A stretch of 64,000 bases of DNA from an uncultured Sphingomonas sp. GTDB taxonomy: Bacteria > Pseudomonadota > Alphaproteobacteria > Sphingomonadales > Sphingomonadaceae. Location: the NCBI RefSeq assembly GCF_937871615.1, contig NZ_CALMPA010000023.1, positions 161,699 to 225,698 on the forward strand. The letters are read 5' to 3'. Under the pieces are notes generated by a model. It was not told the origin of the DNA. It worked only from the letters and a program-made list of their open reading frames with translations, and ran no database searches. Position 1 is the first letter of the stretch. The number at the start of each line of letters is the position of its first letter. Of the stretch, positions 18,401 to 25,847 are shown one piece after another. The translations under genes and the position numbers were made by a program.

Positions 18401-18880
18401 TCAGCGACGGGGGAGCTTTGCCAGGGCAGCCTTGTAAGCGGCGTAATGCGTGCCCTCGTCGACCGCGATCTGGCGGAACATCTGCGCCACCTTGGTGTCG
18501 CCGGCCGCCTCCGCCTCCTTGGCGAAATTCACGTACATCGTGACATTCTCGTAGTGCTCGCCCTTCATGGCGTCCTCGAGGTTCACGCTATTGGTGCTGC
18601 CGAGCCGCAACGCCTGCGCTTCGCGATCGAAATGCTCGTTGGCCTCGACGTTGGCCGACGCGCGGAAGAGCTTGGCGAGTTCGGGCTTGCCCGCCGCCTG
18701 CGCCTGCTCGGCATACCGCAGATACTTCAGGTTGGCATAGGCCTCCCCGTGCATTGCGGCTTCGAGGTTCGCTCGCGTGCTGGCGGCCAGCGGACGGGTC
18801 GGCGCCGACGGCGCGGCGGTCACGCTGACGGCGAAAATGGTCGCGGCACTAGCGGCGGCGACGATCAAGGACTTTATCAT
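18401..18880 (-). CDS. Exported rubrerythrin-like ferritin-family protein
   Basis: This 159-residue protein starts with a Sec-type signal (hydrophobic stretch ending near VTAAPSAP). The mature part is a four-helix ferritin-like fold with paired Glu/His helices: ANLEAAMHGEAYANLKY, VEANEHFDRE, LEDAMKGEHYENV and VDEGTHYAAY. These are diiron ligands of rubrerythrin-type proteins, although the C-terminal rubredoxin domain is absent. It probably acts in periplasmic peroxide or iron handling. A GGAGA ribosome site precedes the ATG. The nearby VIT-family transporter and cytochrome b561 genes support an iron/redox theme. Confidence 0.8.
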   Translation of the reverse strand: MIKSLIVAAASAATIFAVSVTAAPSAPTRPLAASTRANLEAAMHGEAYANLKYLRYAEQAQAAGKPELAKLFRASANVEANEHFDREAQALRLGSTNSVNLEDAMKGEHYENVTMYVNFAKEAEAAGDTKVAQMFRQIAVDEGTHYAAYKAALAKLPRR

Positions 18881-19072
18881 GGTCAGTTCTCCATTGCCGC
18901 CGGAAATGCGGCTGCCCCGCTATCGACCCGGGTCCTGACGGCGACCTGACAGGCTGACAGAAACGCATTTTCAAGACGTCGGAAAAACTCGCTGCGCCGT
19001 CAGGTTTCGGTCAGGCGCTCCTGCGATCTCCGGGCCATCGAGGCTATCCCGCCTCTGACAGGAGTTCGTTCG

Positions 19073-19354
19073 ATGATCCGATTTGCCCCCCTGAAGGTTG
19101 CAGCCTTTCTCGCCGCCGTTGCAGCCGCGCCGATGGCGATGGCGTCACCCGTCTGCACGAAGGCACCCCAGGCCAAATGGATGACACCGGCACAGATGAA
19201 AGGCCGCGTCGCCAAGATGGGCTATCGCGACGTCAAGGTCTTCCAGGTGTCCGGCAGCTGTTACGAGATCTACGCCCACACCAAGGACGGCAAGCGCGCC
19301 GAGGTCTATTTTAACCCGGTGAACGGTGCGGTCGTTCAGAACAACGTCGATTGA
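19073..19354 (+). CDS. Periplasmic PepSY-domain protein
   Basis: This 93-residue protein has an AGGAG ribosome site and an N-terminal signal ending near AMASPVC. The mature 65 residues follow the PepSY pattern: WMTPAQMKGRVAKMGYRDV, then a strand with CYEIYAHTKDGKRAEVYFNP and GAVVQNN. Single PepSY domains often accompany cytochrome b561 proteins and OmpR-type two-component systems, as here. Two cysteines may form a disulphide. First gene of a four-gene run on the plus strand. Confidence 0.88.
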   Translation: MIRFAPLKVAAFLAAVAAAPMAMASPVCTKAPQAKWMTPAQMKGRVAKMGYRDVKVFQVSGSCYEIYAHTKDGKRAEVYFNPVNGAVVQNNVD

Positions 19355-19356
19355 CG

Positions 19357-19959
19357 ATGGACCACGTCGCTCCAGCGGCTCCTTCCCAAGACCCTGCTCG
19401 CAGCCGCGGCAGGGTCAAGGTCTGGGACCCGATCGTCCGCCTCTTCCACTGGACCGTGGCCGGAGGCGTCATCGCCAACCTGACGTTCCTGAAGCACGAG
19501 GAAACGCCGCATATCTATGTCGGCTACGCAGTCGTCACGGCGCTGGCGATCCGGCTGATCTGGGGCGTCATCGGCCGGCGTCACGCCCGGTTCGCCAGCT
19601 TCGTGCCCAGCCCGTTCGAGTTGCTGCGCTATTTCCGCGCGATGGCCGCCCGGCGCGAGCCGCGCTACATCGGGCACAACCCGGCCGGAGGTGCGATGAT
19701 CGTCGTCCTTCTTGTCCTGCTGGCGACGGTGGGTACCAGCGGATGGATGATGGGGCTCGACCGGTTCTGGGGTGTAGGCTGGGTGGAGACGTTGCACGAA
19801 ACCGCTGCCAATGTTCTGATCGGCGCGGTGGCGTTGCATGTCATCGGCGCGATCGTTGAAAGCGTGCGGCACCGCGAAAACCTGCCGCTGGCGATGGTCA
19901 CCGGCTACAAACGCGCACCAACGGGGACCGACATCGACCATGCGCCTGCTCCTGATTGA
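19357..19959 (+). CDS. Cytochrome b561 family membrane protein
   Basis: This protein is about 200 residues with four predicted membrane helices. Histidines sit at haem-ligand positions: VRLFHWTVAGG, GRRHARF, LHETAANVLI and ALHVIGAIVE. The family transfers electrons across the inner membrane through two b haems. ATG 19357 is chosen over a TTG at 19351. It ends inside the response-regulator gene (20-base overlap). A paralogue follows at 22040. Confidence 0.88.
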   Translation: MDHVAPAAPSQDPARSRGRVKVWDPIVRLFHWTVAGGVIANLTFLKHEETPHIYVGYAVVTALAIRLIWGVIGRRHARFASFVPSPFELLRYFRAMAARREPRYIGHNPAGGAMIVVLLVLLATVGTSGWMMGLDRFWGVGWVETLHETAANVLIGAVALHVIGAIVESVRHRENLPLAMVTGYKRAPTGTDIDHAPAPD

Positions 19960-20626
19960 GGACAACGCCCGGCTCGGCAGCCTCGTTCGCGAGGGTCTGA
20001 TCCCCCAGGGTTTTGCGGTCGATTGGGTCGAGACCGTCGAGGACGCCGATCTGGCGATGAAGGTGGCGACATATGATCTGCTGCTGGTCGACCTCGGTCT
20101 GCCCGACGGAGACGGCCTGGACATCGTCCGCCGCTCCCGCCGAGACAAGAATGCGACGCCGATCCTTGTCCTGACCGCGCGGAGCGGCCTCGACGATCGC
20201 GTCACCGGACTGGACGCGGGCGCCGACGACTATCTGGTGAAACCGTTCCAGATCCCGGAACTCGCGGCGCGGTGCCGTGCCCTGCTGCGACGGCCCGGGG
20301 CGTCGCTCGGCACCCAGCTCGCCGCGGGCAACGTCGTGCTCGATTGTGCCTCGCGGTCGGCCGAGGTGGGCGGCGCAGCGATCGACGCGACGCCGCGGGA
20401 GATCAACCTGCTCGAGGTTCTGCTCCGCCGCGCCGGACACGTCGTCGCCAAGCCGGCGCTTGAGAACACGCTTTATGCGATGGATGCCGAGGTGACGCCC
20501 AACGCGTTGGAAGCAGCGGTATCGCGGCTGCGCAAGCGCCTGACGGCCGCCGGGGCGGACGTGCAGGTCCGCACCGTGCACGGCGTCGGCTATGCACTGT
20601 TCGCGCCGAGCGTATCCCGTGAGTAG
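19940..20626 (+). CDS. OmpR/PhoB-family response regulator (QseB/PmrA-like)
   Basis: This 228-residue protein starts at ATG 19940 (MRLLLIEDNARLG). The receiver domain has the acidic pair near ED, the phosphorylatable Asp in LLLVDLGLPDGDG, Thr in VLTARSG and Lys in DYLVKPF. A winged-helix output domain follows (TPREINLLEVLL, VSRLRKRL, VRTVHGVGYALF). It overlaps the upstream cytochrome gene and the downstream sensor gene, so all are one operon. It probably controls this cytochrome/PepSY operon. Confidence 0.93.
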   Translation: MRLLLIEDNARLGSLVREGLIPQGFAVDWVETVEDADLAMKVATYDLLLVDLGLPDGDGLDIVRRSRRDKNATPILVLTARSGLDDRVTGLDAGADDYLVKPFQIPELAARCRALLRRPGASLGTQLAAGNVVLDCASRSAEVGGAAIDATPREINLLEVLLRRAGHVVAKPALENTLYAMDAEVTPNALEAAVSRLRKRLTAAGADVQVRTVHGVGYALFAPSVSRE

Positions 20627-21953
20627 GACGGGCACCGTCCGGCCGGGGCGACGGCCCCCTACGCTGTTCCGACAGATCGCGGCGCGTCTGGCGGCGTTCA
20701 CGCTGCTGTTCGCAGCGCTCGACGTCGGGATCGTCGTGTTCACCTACAGTCGCCAGCCCGAATCGCTCGCGCAGGAACTGCTGACGCTTGAAGCGGCAAA
20801 GGCTCAGGCAGGCGGCGTGCTGTCACCCGACCTGCTGGCCGGACCGCCGGGGGCCGAATCCTGGTCCGCGCGCTATGTCGAACCGGGATCGCCCGAACTC
20901 CGGCGGGTAGGGGAAACCGGGATCGACGGCGCTTCGACCCTGGTCGACTGGACGCGGCGCGAACAGGTTCCTGGCGGCTATCGGATATCGGGCGTTCGCG
21001 CGATCGATCGCGGCAACGAGCGGCGATGGCTGGCGATGCAGTTCGAGGGCGACGGCATCCGCCCCTATGTGCCGGTGATCGTGAACGAAATCATCCAGCA
21101 CGTAATGCTGCCGCTGATCCCGCTGTCGCTGTTGCTGTTGCTGTTCAACGCCTTCGCCGTCCGCCGCGTGCTCCAACCGCTTCGCCATGCCGAGCGCGAA
21201 GTGGACGCGCTGAAACCCGACAACACCCTGCTTCGCCTTTCCGAGCCGAGTGAGCCGCGAGAGGTCAATACGCTCGTCAGTGCCGTCAATCGGGCGCTCG
21301 GCCGGCTCGATGCAGCGATGGCGACCCTGCGGGAGTTCACCGCCAACGCCGCGCATGAGCTGCGCACGCCGTTGTCGATCATGCAACTATCGCTCGACCG
21401 GCTCCCCGCAGGCAGGCAGCGGGACGAACTGCGAGCCGATGCGCGACACCTGACCCGCCTTGTCGAACAGATGCTCGATCTCGCCCAGGCCGACGCGCTG
21501 GCCGTGGATGGCCACGTGGCCGTCGATCTCGCCGACATCGGCCGAGACGTCGTGGCCGCGATGGCGCCCAAGGTGTTCGCCGCGCAGCGTGATCTCCGCT
21601 TCGAGAGCTTCGGGGACACCGCGGCGATGGGGCACCCCGAAGCGATCTTTCGCATCTATCGCAACCTGATCGACAACGCGCTGTCACACGCGCCCGGCGT
21701 CACGCCCATCGACGTGACCGCGGGACCCGGCCCACAGCTGGCAGTCCGTGATTACGGGCCGGGGATCGCGGAGGTCGACCTTCCTCACGTCTTCGACCGC
21801 TTCTGGCGCAAGGATCGCCGCAGCTCTGACGGAGCGGGACTTGGGCTCGGCATCGTTCAGCGGCTGGCTGAGGCGCATGGCGGAACGGTCACCGTCGAAA
21901 ACGCGGCGGGTGGTGGTGCTCTGTTTCGCGTCCAGCTCAATCTCGCGCCCTGA
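20619..21953 (+). CDS. Sensor histidine kinase (QseC-like)
   Basis: This 444-residue kinase starts at GTG 20619, overlapping the regulator. It has an N-terminal membrane helix (LAAFTLLFAALDVGIVVF), a periplasmic sensor loop of about 115 residues, and a second helix (LPLIPLSLLLLLFNAFAV). HAMP-like and DHp regions follow with the phospho-acceptor in AAHELRTPLS, then an ATPase domain with NLIDNAL, DYGPGIA and GAGLGLGIV. It is the partner of the regulator just upstream. The periplasmic sensor shows no domain I recognise. Confidence 0.92.
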   Translation: MSRTGTVRPGRRPPTLFRQIAARLAAFTLLFAALDVGIVVFTYSRQPESLAQELLTLEAAKAQAGGVLSPDLLAGPPGAESWSARYVEPGSPELRRVGETGIDGASTLVDWTRREQVPGGYRISGVRAIDRGNERRWLAMQFEGDGIRPYVPVIVNEIIQHVMLPLIPLSLLLLLFNAFAVRRVLQPLRHAEREVDALKPDNTLLRLSEPSEPREVNTLVSAVNRALGRLDAAMATLREFTANAAHELRTPLSIMQLSLDRLPAGRQRDELRADARHLTRLVEQMLDLAQADALAVDGHVAVDLADIGRDVVAAMAPKVFAAQRDLRFESFGDTAAMGHPEAIFRIYRNLIDNALSHAPGVTPIDVTAGPGPQLAVRDYGPGIAEVDLPHVFDRFWRKDRRSSDGAGLGLGIVQRLAEAHGGTVTVENAAGGGALFRVQLNLAP

Positions 21954-22039
21954 TTCTGAGACGCACCGATCTGCCTGCGCCGACCCGTCAGGCATTCGTC
22001 AGGACTGAGGTGCAGTGACGTCTCGGGAAGGAGACGATC

Positions 22040-22747
22040 ATGGACAACACCGCAGCAGCGACGCCTACGACCTCGAGAACGATACGAGTTTGGGACCTTC
22101 CAATCCGCATCTTCCACTGGTTGCTTGTAGCGACAGTCCTCGTCGCCTTTTTGTCGGCCGAGGAAGAAAGTGCGCTCGCATCATGGCACGTCACGGCGGG
22201 CTGGGTCGCCGCCATCCTCATCGTGTTCCGGGTCGTCTGGGGTTTTGTGGGCGGTGAGCACGCGCGCTTCGCTCAATTTCTCAAACCTTGGCAAATCGGA
22301 CATCATCTGACGTCGCTGACCTCATCTGTTCGACATCGATCGGTCGGCCACAACCCGCTGGGTGGGATCGCAGTCATTGCTCTGCTCACGGTCGTAGCAT
22401 CAGTCATATATTCCGGGGTACGGACAAACGGCGACGCTGGCGAAGGGCTGCATGAAGCGTTTGCCAACGCCTTGCTCGCGTTGGTCGCGGTGCACGTGTT
22501 CGCCGTGATTGCGATGTCGATGCTGACGCGGGAGAACCTCATCACTGCGTTCATCACTGGCCGGAAGCGCGCCGACCTGCACCCCGACGTTGCCGACGCG
22601 CATCCGCCGATGCCATTGGCTGTGCCTGTGGCAGGTATTGCGGTCGGCCTCGCTGCCTATTCCATCATGGCGGCGGATCCTGCGGCATATACACCGGGCG
22701 TTCGCGCCGAAGCTGGCGAGGGCTTCGATCGTGGCGATCGTGATTAA
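22040..22747 (+). CDS. Cytochrome b561 family membrane protein (second copy)
   Basis: This 235-residue protein has an AGGAG site before ATG. Four or five membrane helices carry haem-ligand-type histidines (IFHWLLVATV, ALASWHVTAGW, LHEAFANALL, AVHVFAVIAM). Unlike the 19357 copy it has an extra C-terminal hydrophobic helix (LAVPVAGIAVGLAAYSIM) and a short periplasmic tail. Probably an electron-transfer component expressed downstream of the two-component system. Confidence 0.87.
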   Translation: MDNTAAATPTTSRTIRVWDLPIRIFHWLLVATVLVAFLSAEEESALASWHVTAGWVAAILIVFRVVWGFVGGEHARFAQFLKPWQIGHHLTSLTSSVRHRSVGHNPLGGIAVIALLTVVASVIYSGVRTNGDAGEGLHEAFANALLALVAVHVFAVIAMSMLTRENLITAFITGRKRADLHPDVADAHPPMPLAVPVAGIAVGLAAYSIMAADPAAYTPGVRAEAGEGFDRGDRD

Positions 22748-22777
22748 CCCAAAAGCCGATCGAAGAGGAAACGCACG

Positions 22778-23479
22778 TTGACTCGTCTAGCATTTCACAG
22801 AGAACGCCACCTTGTCTCCAGAATCGGCTGGCTGAGGGCCGCCGTGCTCGGCGCCAATGACGGTATCGTTTCCACGGCGAGCCTCATCATCGGCGTCGCC
22901 GCGGCGGCTGCCAAGCCCTCGGACATTTTGATTGCCGGCACGGCCGGGCTGGTCGCCGGCGCTATGTCGATGGCGGCGGGTGAATACGTCTCCGTCAGTT
23001 CGCAGTCCGACACCGAAAAGGCCGAACTTGCCCGGGAGCGGGCGGAGCTGGTGGGCGATGTGGATGCCGAGATCGATGAGCTCGCGGCGATCTATGTCGC
23101 ACGAGGCGTGGATCGCACTACGGCCGACGCGGTCGCGCGTCAGCTGATGTCCAAGGATGCCTTGGCGGCCCATGCGCATGACGAACTCGGGATTTCGGAC
23201 ATGACGGTTGCCCGCCCAATCCAGGCGGCACTTACATCAGCGGCGACCTTTTCCGCTGGTGCAGTGCTCCCGCTCGCGTTGGTGGTGTTCGCGCCCGCCG
23301 GCCTGTTGATCGTGATCGAGGCAATCGCTTCACTGCTGTTCCTCGCCCTCTTAGGAGCGGTCGGCGCCCGGACCGGCGGCGCTCCGGTTTGGGTCGCGAC
23401 GATCCGTGTCACTTTCTGGGGCGCGCTGGCGATGGCACTGACCGCGGGTATCGGCCGCTTGGTTGGTACTGCTGTGTGA
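22778..23479 (+). CDS. VIT/CCC1-family Fe2+/Mn2+ transporter
   Basis: This 233-residue protein starts at TTG 22778 behind GAGGAAA. The opening RIGWLRAAVLGANDGIVST and the motif GLVAGAMSMAAGEYVSVSSQ are signatures of the VIT1/CCC1 family, which exports Fe2+ or Mn2+ from the cytosol in bacteria. A charged cytosolic helix with paired Glu residues (metal-binding region) lies at about 75-125, and three further membrane helices follow. It fits the iron/redox theme of the rubrerythrin-like and cytochrome genes. Confidence 0.9.
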   Translation: MTRLAFHRERHLVSRIGWLRAAVLGANDGIVSTASLIIGVAAAAAKPSDILIAGTAGLVAGAMSMAAGEYVSVSSQSDTEKAELARERAELVGDVDAEIDELAAIYVARGVDRTTADAVARQLMSKDALAAHAHDELGISDMTVARPIQAALTSAATFSAGAVLPLALVVFAPAGLLIVIEAIASLLFLALLGAVGARTGGAPVWVATIRVTFWGALAMALTAGIGRLVGTAV

Positions 23480-24010
23480 TTTGTAGGCGCTCGGGCCGTT
23501 ACACGATCAATGACCGGTTTCAGGAAATTTTAGTCATCGCCCTGAATGGCTTAAATTGCATCGCTATGCTGATTGTCCGCTGCGAACAGCGTGGCCGGCA
23601 GCCTCGGAGGGGCCGGACACCTCTTGGATGAGATGGGAGCGGCTGAGGTCTGGTCGGAAGCCAACGACCGAAATGCGATTGAGTAACCCGACCTGTCCGG
23701 CTGAGAATGGACTGTCCAACGCCCAGCGAACGATCCGCGGCGGAATAGCGCTGCGGGCGGCGGCAACCGGCGTCCGACGGCGACTTTATCGTAGGGCAAA
23801 CGGCGAGATGTATTCGTTATGTTTATCTGGCGCGGGGCGCCATTCTCCTTGTGAGATTGGCTCTTTCCCCCACACATTGTCCTTGTTATTTCTGTAGCCC
23901 GCCGTCCGGCCATATCAGCCGGCACGCCTGCAGCGCCGTGCGCGCGGCAGCAATTCGGGCCAGCGCCTTTACACTCGCCCTTGAAAGTGAAGGCGCGTTC
24001 TAACTTTGAG
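23480..24010. other. 531-bp stretch without a recognisable gene
   Basis: Frames here are short, arginine-rich and lack ribosome sites. I see nothing I can assign. It separates the redox cargo from the PilZ/Mg2+ cargo and may contain gene remnants. Confidence 0.4.
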
Positions 24011-24256
24011 TCAATCGAACGCCACGCCGATGCGCGTAGCGCTCCGCCAGACTATTCGACACTGCGAGCAAGCGCCGCCAGGTTCTATTTTCAGCTCGAA
24101 GGCATCCGGAATGTTCAGGGCAGCAGGAACTTCGAGGCAGGCGCCTGTGTCCGACAAGTTTCGGACAACGCAACTTATCACGGACGATCGCTGATTGAGA
24201 ATGATCTTCCCCGTCAACAGCGTGCGGCGACGGCGATTGGTGCGACGCTCCGTCAT
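24011..24256 (-). CDS. PilZ-domain protein
   Basis: This is a single PilZ domain of 81 residues from ATG 24256. It starts with the charged TERRTNRRRR segment that supplies the RxxxR c-di-GMP motif. It continues with VVRNLSDTGACLEV, close to the D/NxSxxG motif, and CRIVWRSATRIGVAFD. Stand-alone PilZ proteins act as c-di-GMP receptors. The match to the second motif (NLSDTGA) is good, so binding is plausible. Its neighbours do not indicate a target. Confidence 0.85.
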   Translation of the reverse strand: MTERRTNRRRRTLLTGKIILNQRSSVISCVVRNLSDTGACLEVPAALNIPDAFELKIEPGGACSQCRIVWRSATRIGVAFD

Positions 24257-24401
24257 AACTAACACCAAACGACGCCGCAGGCGGTTGTCGCTGCCCCGCG
24301 TCTCGCCTCGACGGCCACCTTCGCGATTCCCGTGTCGCGTGGCAGGTTATTGGCGAGTATTTTGAAGACGAGAGCCCCCGGCATAGCGCACTCGCAATAC
24401 T

Positions 24402-24662
24402 TCAACGTAGAAACACCATCCGCGCGGTTTGGCCGAGCAGGACAAAGGCCAAAGATTCGTCCCAGTAGCTCAAGACTCCCAATCTGAATCGTTGGTGGTT
24501 CATGAGGGCCAAGGCACAACTGATAGCCGCGCTCATAAACAGCATCATCGTAAGCGCTTTCCCGAACCCCCAGGGCAGCGGGCTTTGAGCAACGGCAAAG
24601 ATCAGCACGATCAAAAGTTTGAGAGAAAGGCGACGGAGCACAAAGCGCGAGTCCGACGTCAT
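24402..24662 (-). CDS. Small membrane protein of unknown function
   Basis: From ATG 24662 the product is 86 residues. It has a basic start (DSRFVLRRLSLK), a hydrophobic helix (LLIVLIFAVA), a second hydrophobic segment (LTMMLFMSAAISCALAL) and a conserved-looking LSYWDESLAFVLLG. The frame is open further upstream, but that extension is not protein-like. I do not recognise a family. Ribosome site is weak. Confidence 0.5.
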   Translation of the reverse strand: MTSDSRFVLRRLSLKLLIVLIFAVAQSPLPWGFGKALTMMLFMSAAISCALALMNHQRFRLGVLSYWDESLAFVLLGQTARMVFLR

Positions 24663-25247
24663 TTTCGGCTCGGCTGCATAACGACGTCGTATCCGCGAAG
24701 AGGCAGTACGAAAGAGACACTGCGATAAACGCAATGTCGGTCGGGCAAAGGCATCCAAGCCCGTGCGGCGAAACCGAAACGCCGCTTTCAGAAAGGTTAA
24801 GGACAACGAATAAAGCAATCGCCGAAGACGAGGGCTTCGCGCGACGATGCGCTCGACAAGAACCATATCGATACCCACACTAGACCTCGGATCGAAATAA
24901 ATCAGAGCGATCACATCGCTATTGAAGTCGACGCGCCCGTGTCCGGTGAGTCTAAGCGGCTTGATATTGCGCAGGTAGTTATCGCCGAAGACTTTACGAT
25001 ATACGATGGTATATCTCGGATATTATTTTGTATATCGGACCAACCCCCCAAGACACTGTCACTCAAGGAATGACGGTGATATCCAGCCAATGTCATCTAG
25101 CGGCTCCAACCCGCTGCCGACGCATGAGGATCAACGAGCAATGCCAAGCGACAGTAGTCGAGCAAGCGTGCCGCTCAGGTCGTTCTCGCGAGTCTGAATC
25201 ATCAGTCTCGCCTGTGACGGCCGAGCGGCTCGTCACGGAGGTGAGAC
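24663..25247. other. Gene-free stretch containing an AT-rich regulatory patch
   Basis: No convincing gene is seen over 585 bp. Most of it is unremarkable apart from the AT-rich block at 24990-25040, described separately. Confidence 0.4.
24997..25037. promoter_or_regulatory. GTATATC box pair, 21-bp spacing, with an inverted third copy
   Basis: GTATATC starts at 25009 and again at 25030, exactly 21 bp apart. An inverted copy (CGATATAC) lies at 24997-25004. A similar pair with the same 21-bp spacing is at 33940/33961, upstream of the LysR gene. Two-turn spacing on an AT-rich patch suggests an operator for a dimeric regulator. Confidence 0.45.
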
Positions 25248-25544
25248 ATGACTCTCCAATTTTTTACTCTGCCGGCTTCGCTCCGCGTTTCGCGGATCGC
25301 CTCGCCGAAACACAATCCCGCATTCGCCGACCCGCGATGCGAGCGTGACCGTCCCTTCACGAAGTCTCCCCGCACGAACCGGATTCGACTGGTCGCGGCG
25401 TGGCGTGTCAATGGCGAGACCGGTCGACTCGAATGCATCTGGATGCTTGACGCCGAACCAGACACGGGCGGCGGGTTGCGCCGATTGATCGAGCGCGCCG
25501 GACTCCTGCTTACTGTTTACCAGCATGGTCGCTTTGCGGCGTGA
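25248..25544 (+). CDS. Small unknown protein
   Basis: This 98-residue protein has a strong ribosome site (GGAGG, 6 bases before ATG). The second half reads NRIRLVAAWRVNGETGRLECIWMLD, a pattern seen in small sphingomonad proteins of unknown function, and ends with a helix RRLIERAGLLLTVYQ. No membrane segment or signal. Probably real because of the ribosome site and protein-like composition; function unknown. Confidence 0.6.
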   Translation: MTLQFFTLPASLRVSRIASPKHNPAFADPRCERDRPFTKSPRTNRIRLVAAWRVNGETGRLECIWMLDAEPDTGGGLRRLIERAGLLLTVYQHGRFAA

Positions 25545-25784
25545 GGCGTGTGATGCATTCCCTCACGCTGCATAAGGCCAGCACGGCGATGGTTCTGGTG
25601 TCCGCCGGCCTGGACGGGCTTCACCCCCGCCGGGGGGGCAATCCGTACTCGCGCAGAATCGCCCGGCCGCGCGAAGGTGCGGACCCTCCCTGGTGAAGAG
25701 CGGCTGCGCTGCTCAAGCGCGGTCCGAATGCCGAGCGTCGTGAAGACCCATCGGTGTCATTACCCCCTCAGCCGACCAAGACCC

Positions 25785-25829
25785 CAAGCGCCGAAGACCG
25801 TGCCGAGAAGCGCATGGTCTTGGCGCTTG
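25785..25829 (+). promoter_or_regulatory. Long hairpin in the mgtA leader
   Basis: CAAGCGCC (25785-25792) pairs with GGCGCTTG (25822-25829). After one bulged G, AAGACC pairs with GGTCTT, then a G-T pair and TGC/GCA close an 8-base loop. The stem ends 5 bases before the AGGAGA ribosome site. An additional GAAGACC at 25742-25748 could compete for the same 3' strand. This resembles a switch controlling mgtA expression; no M-box consensus was recognised. Confidence 0.55.
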
Positions 25830-25847
25830 CGGCAGGAGATTCATCCA

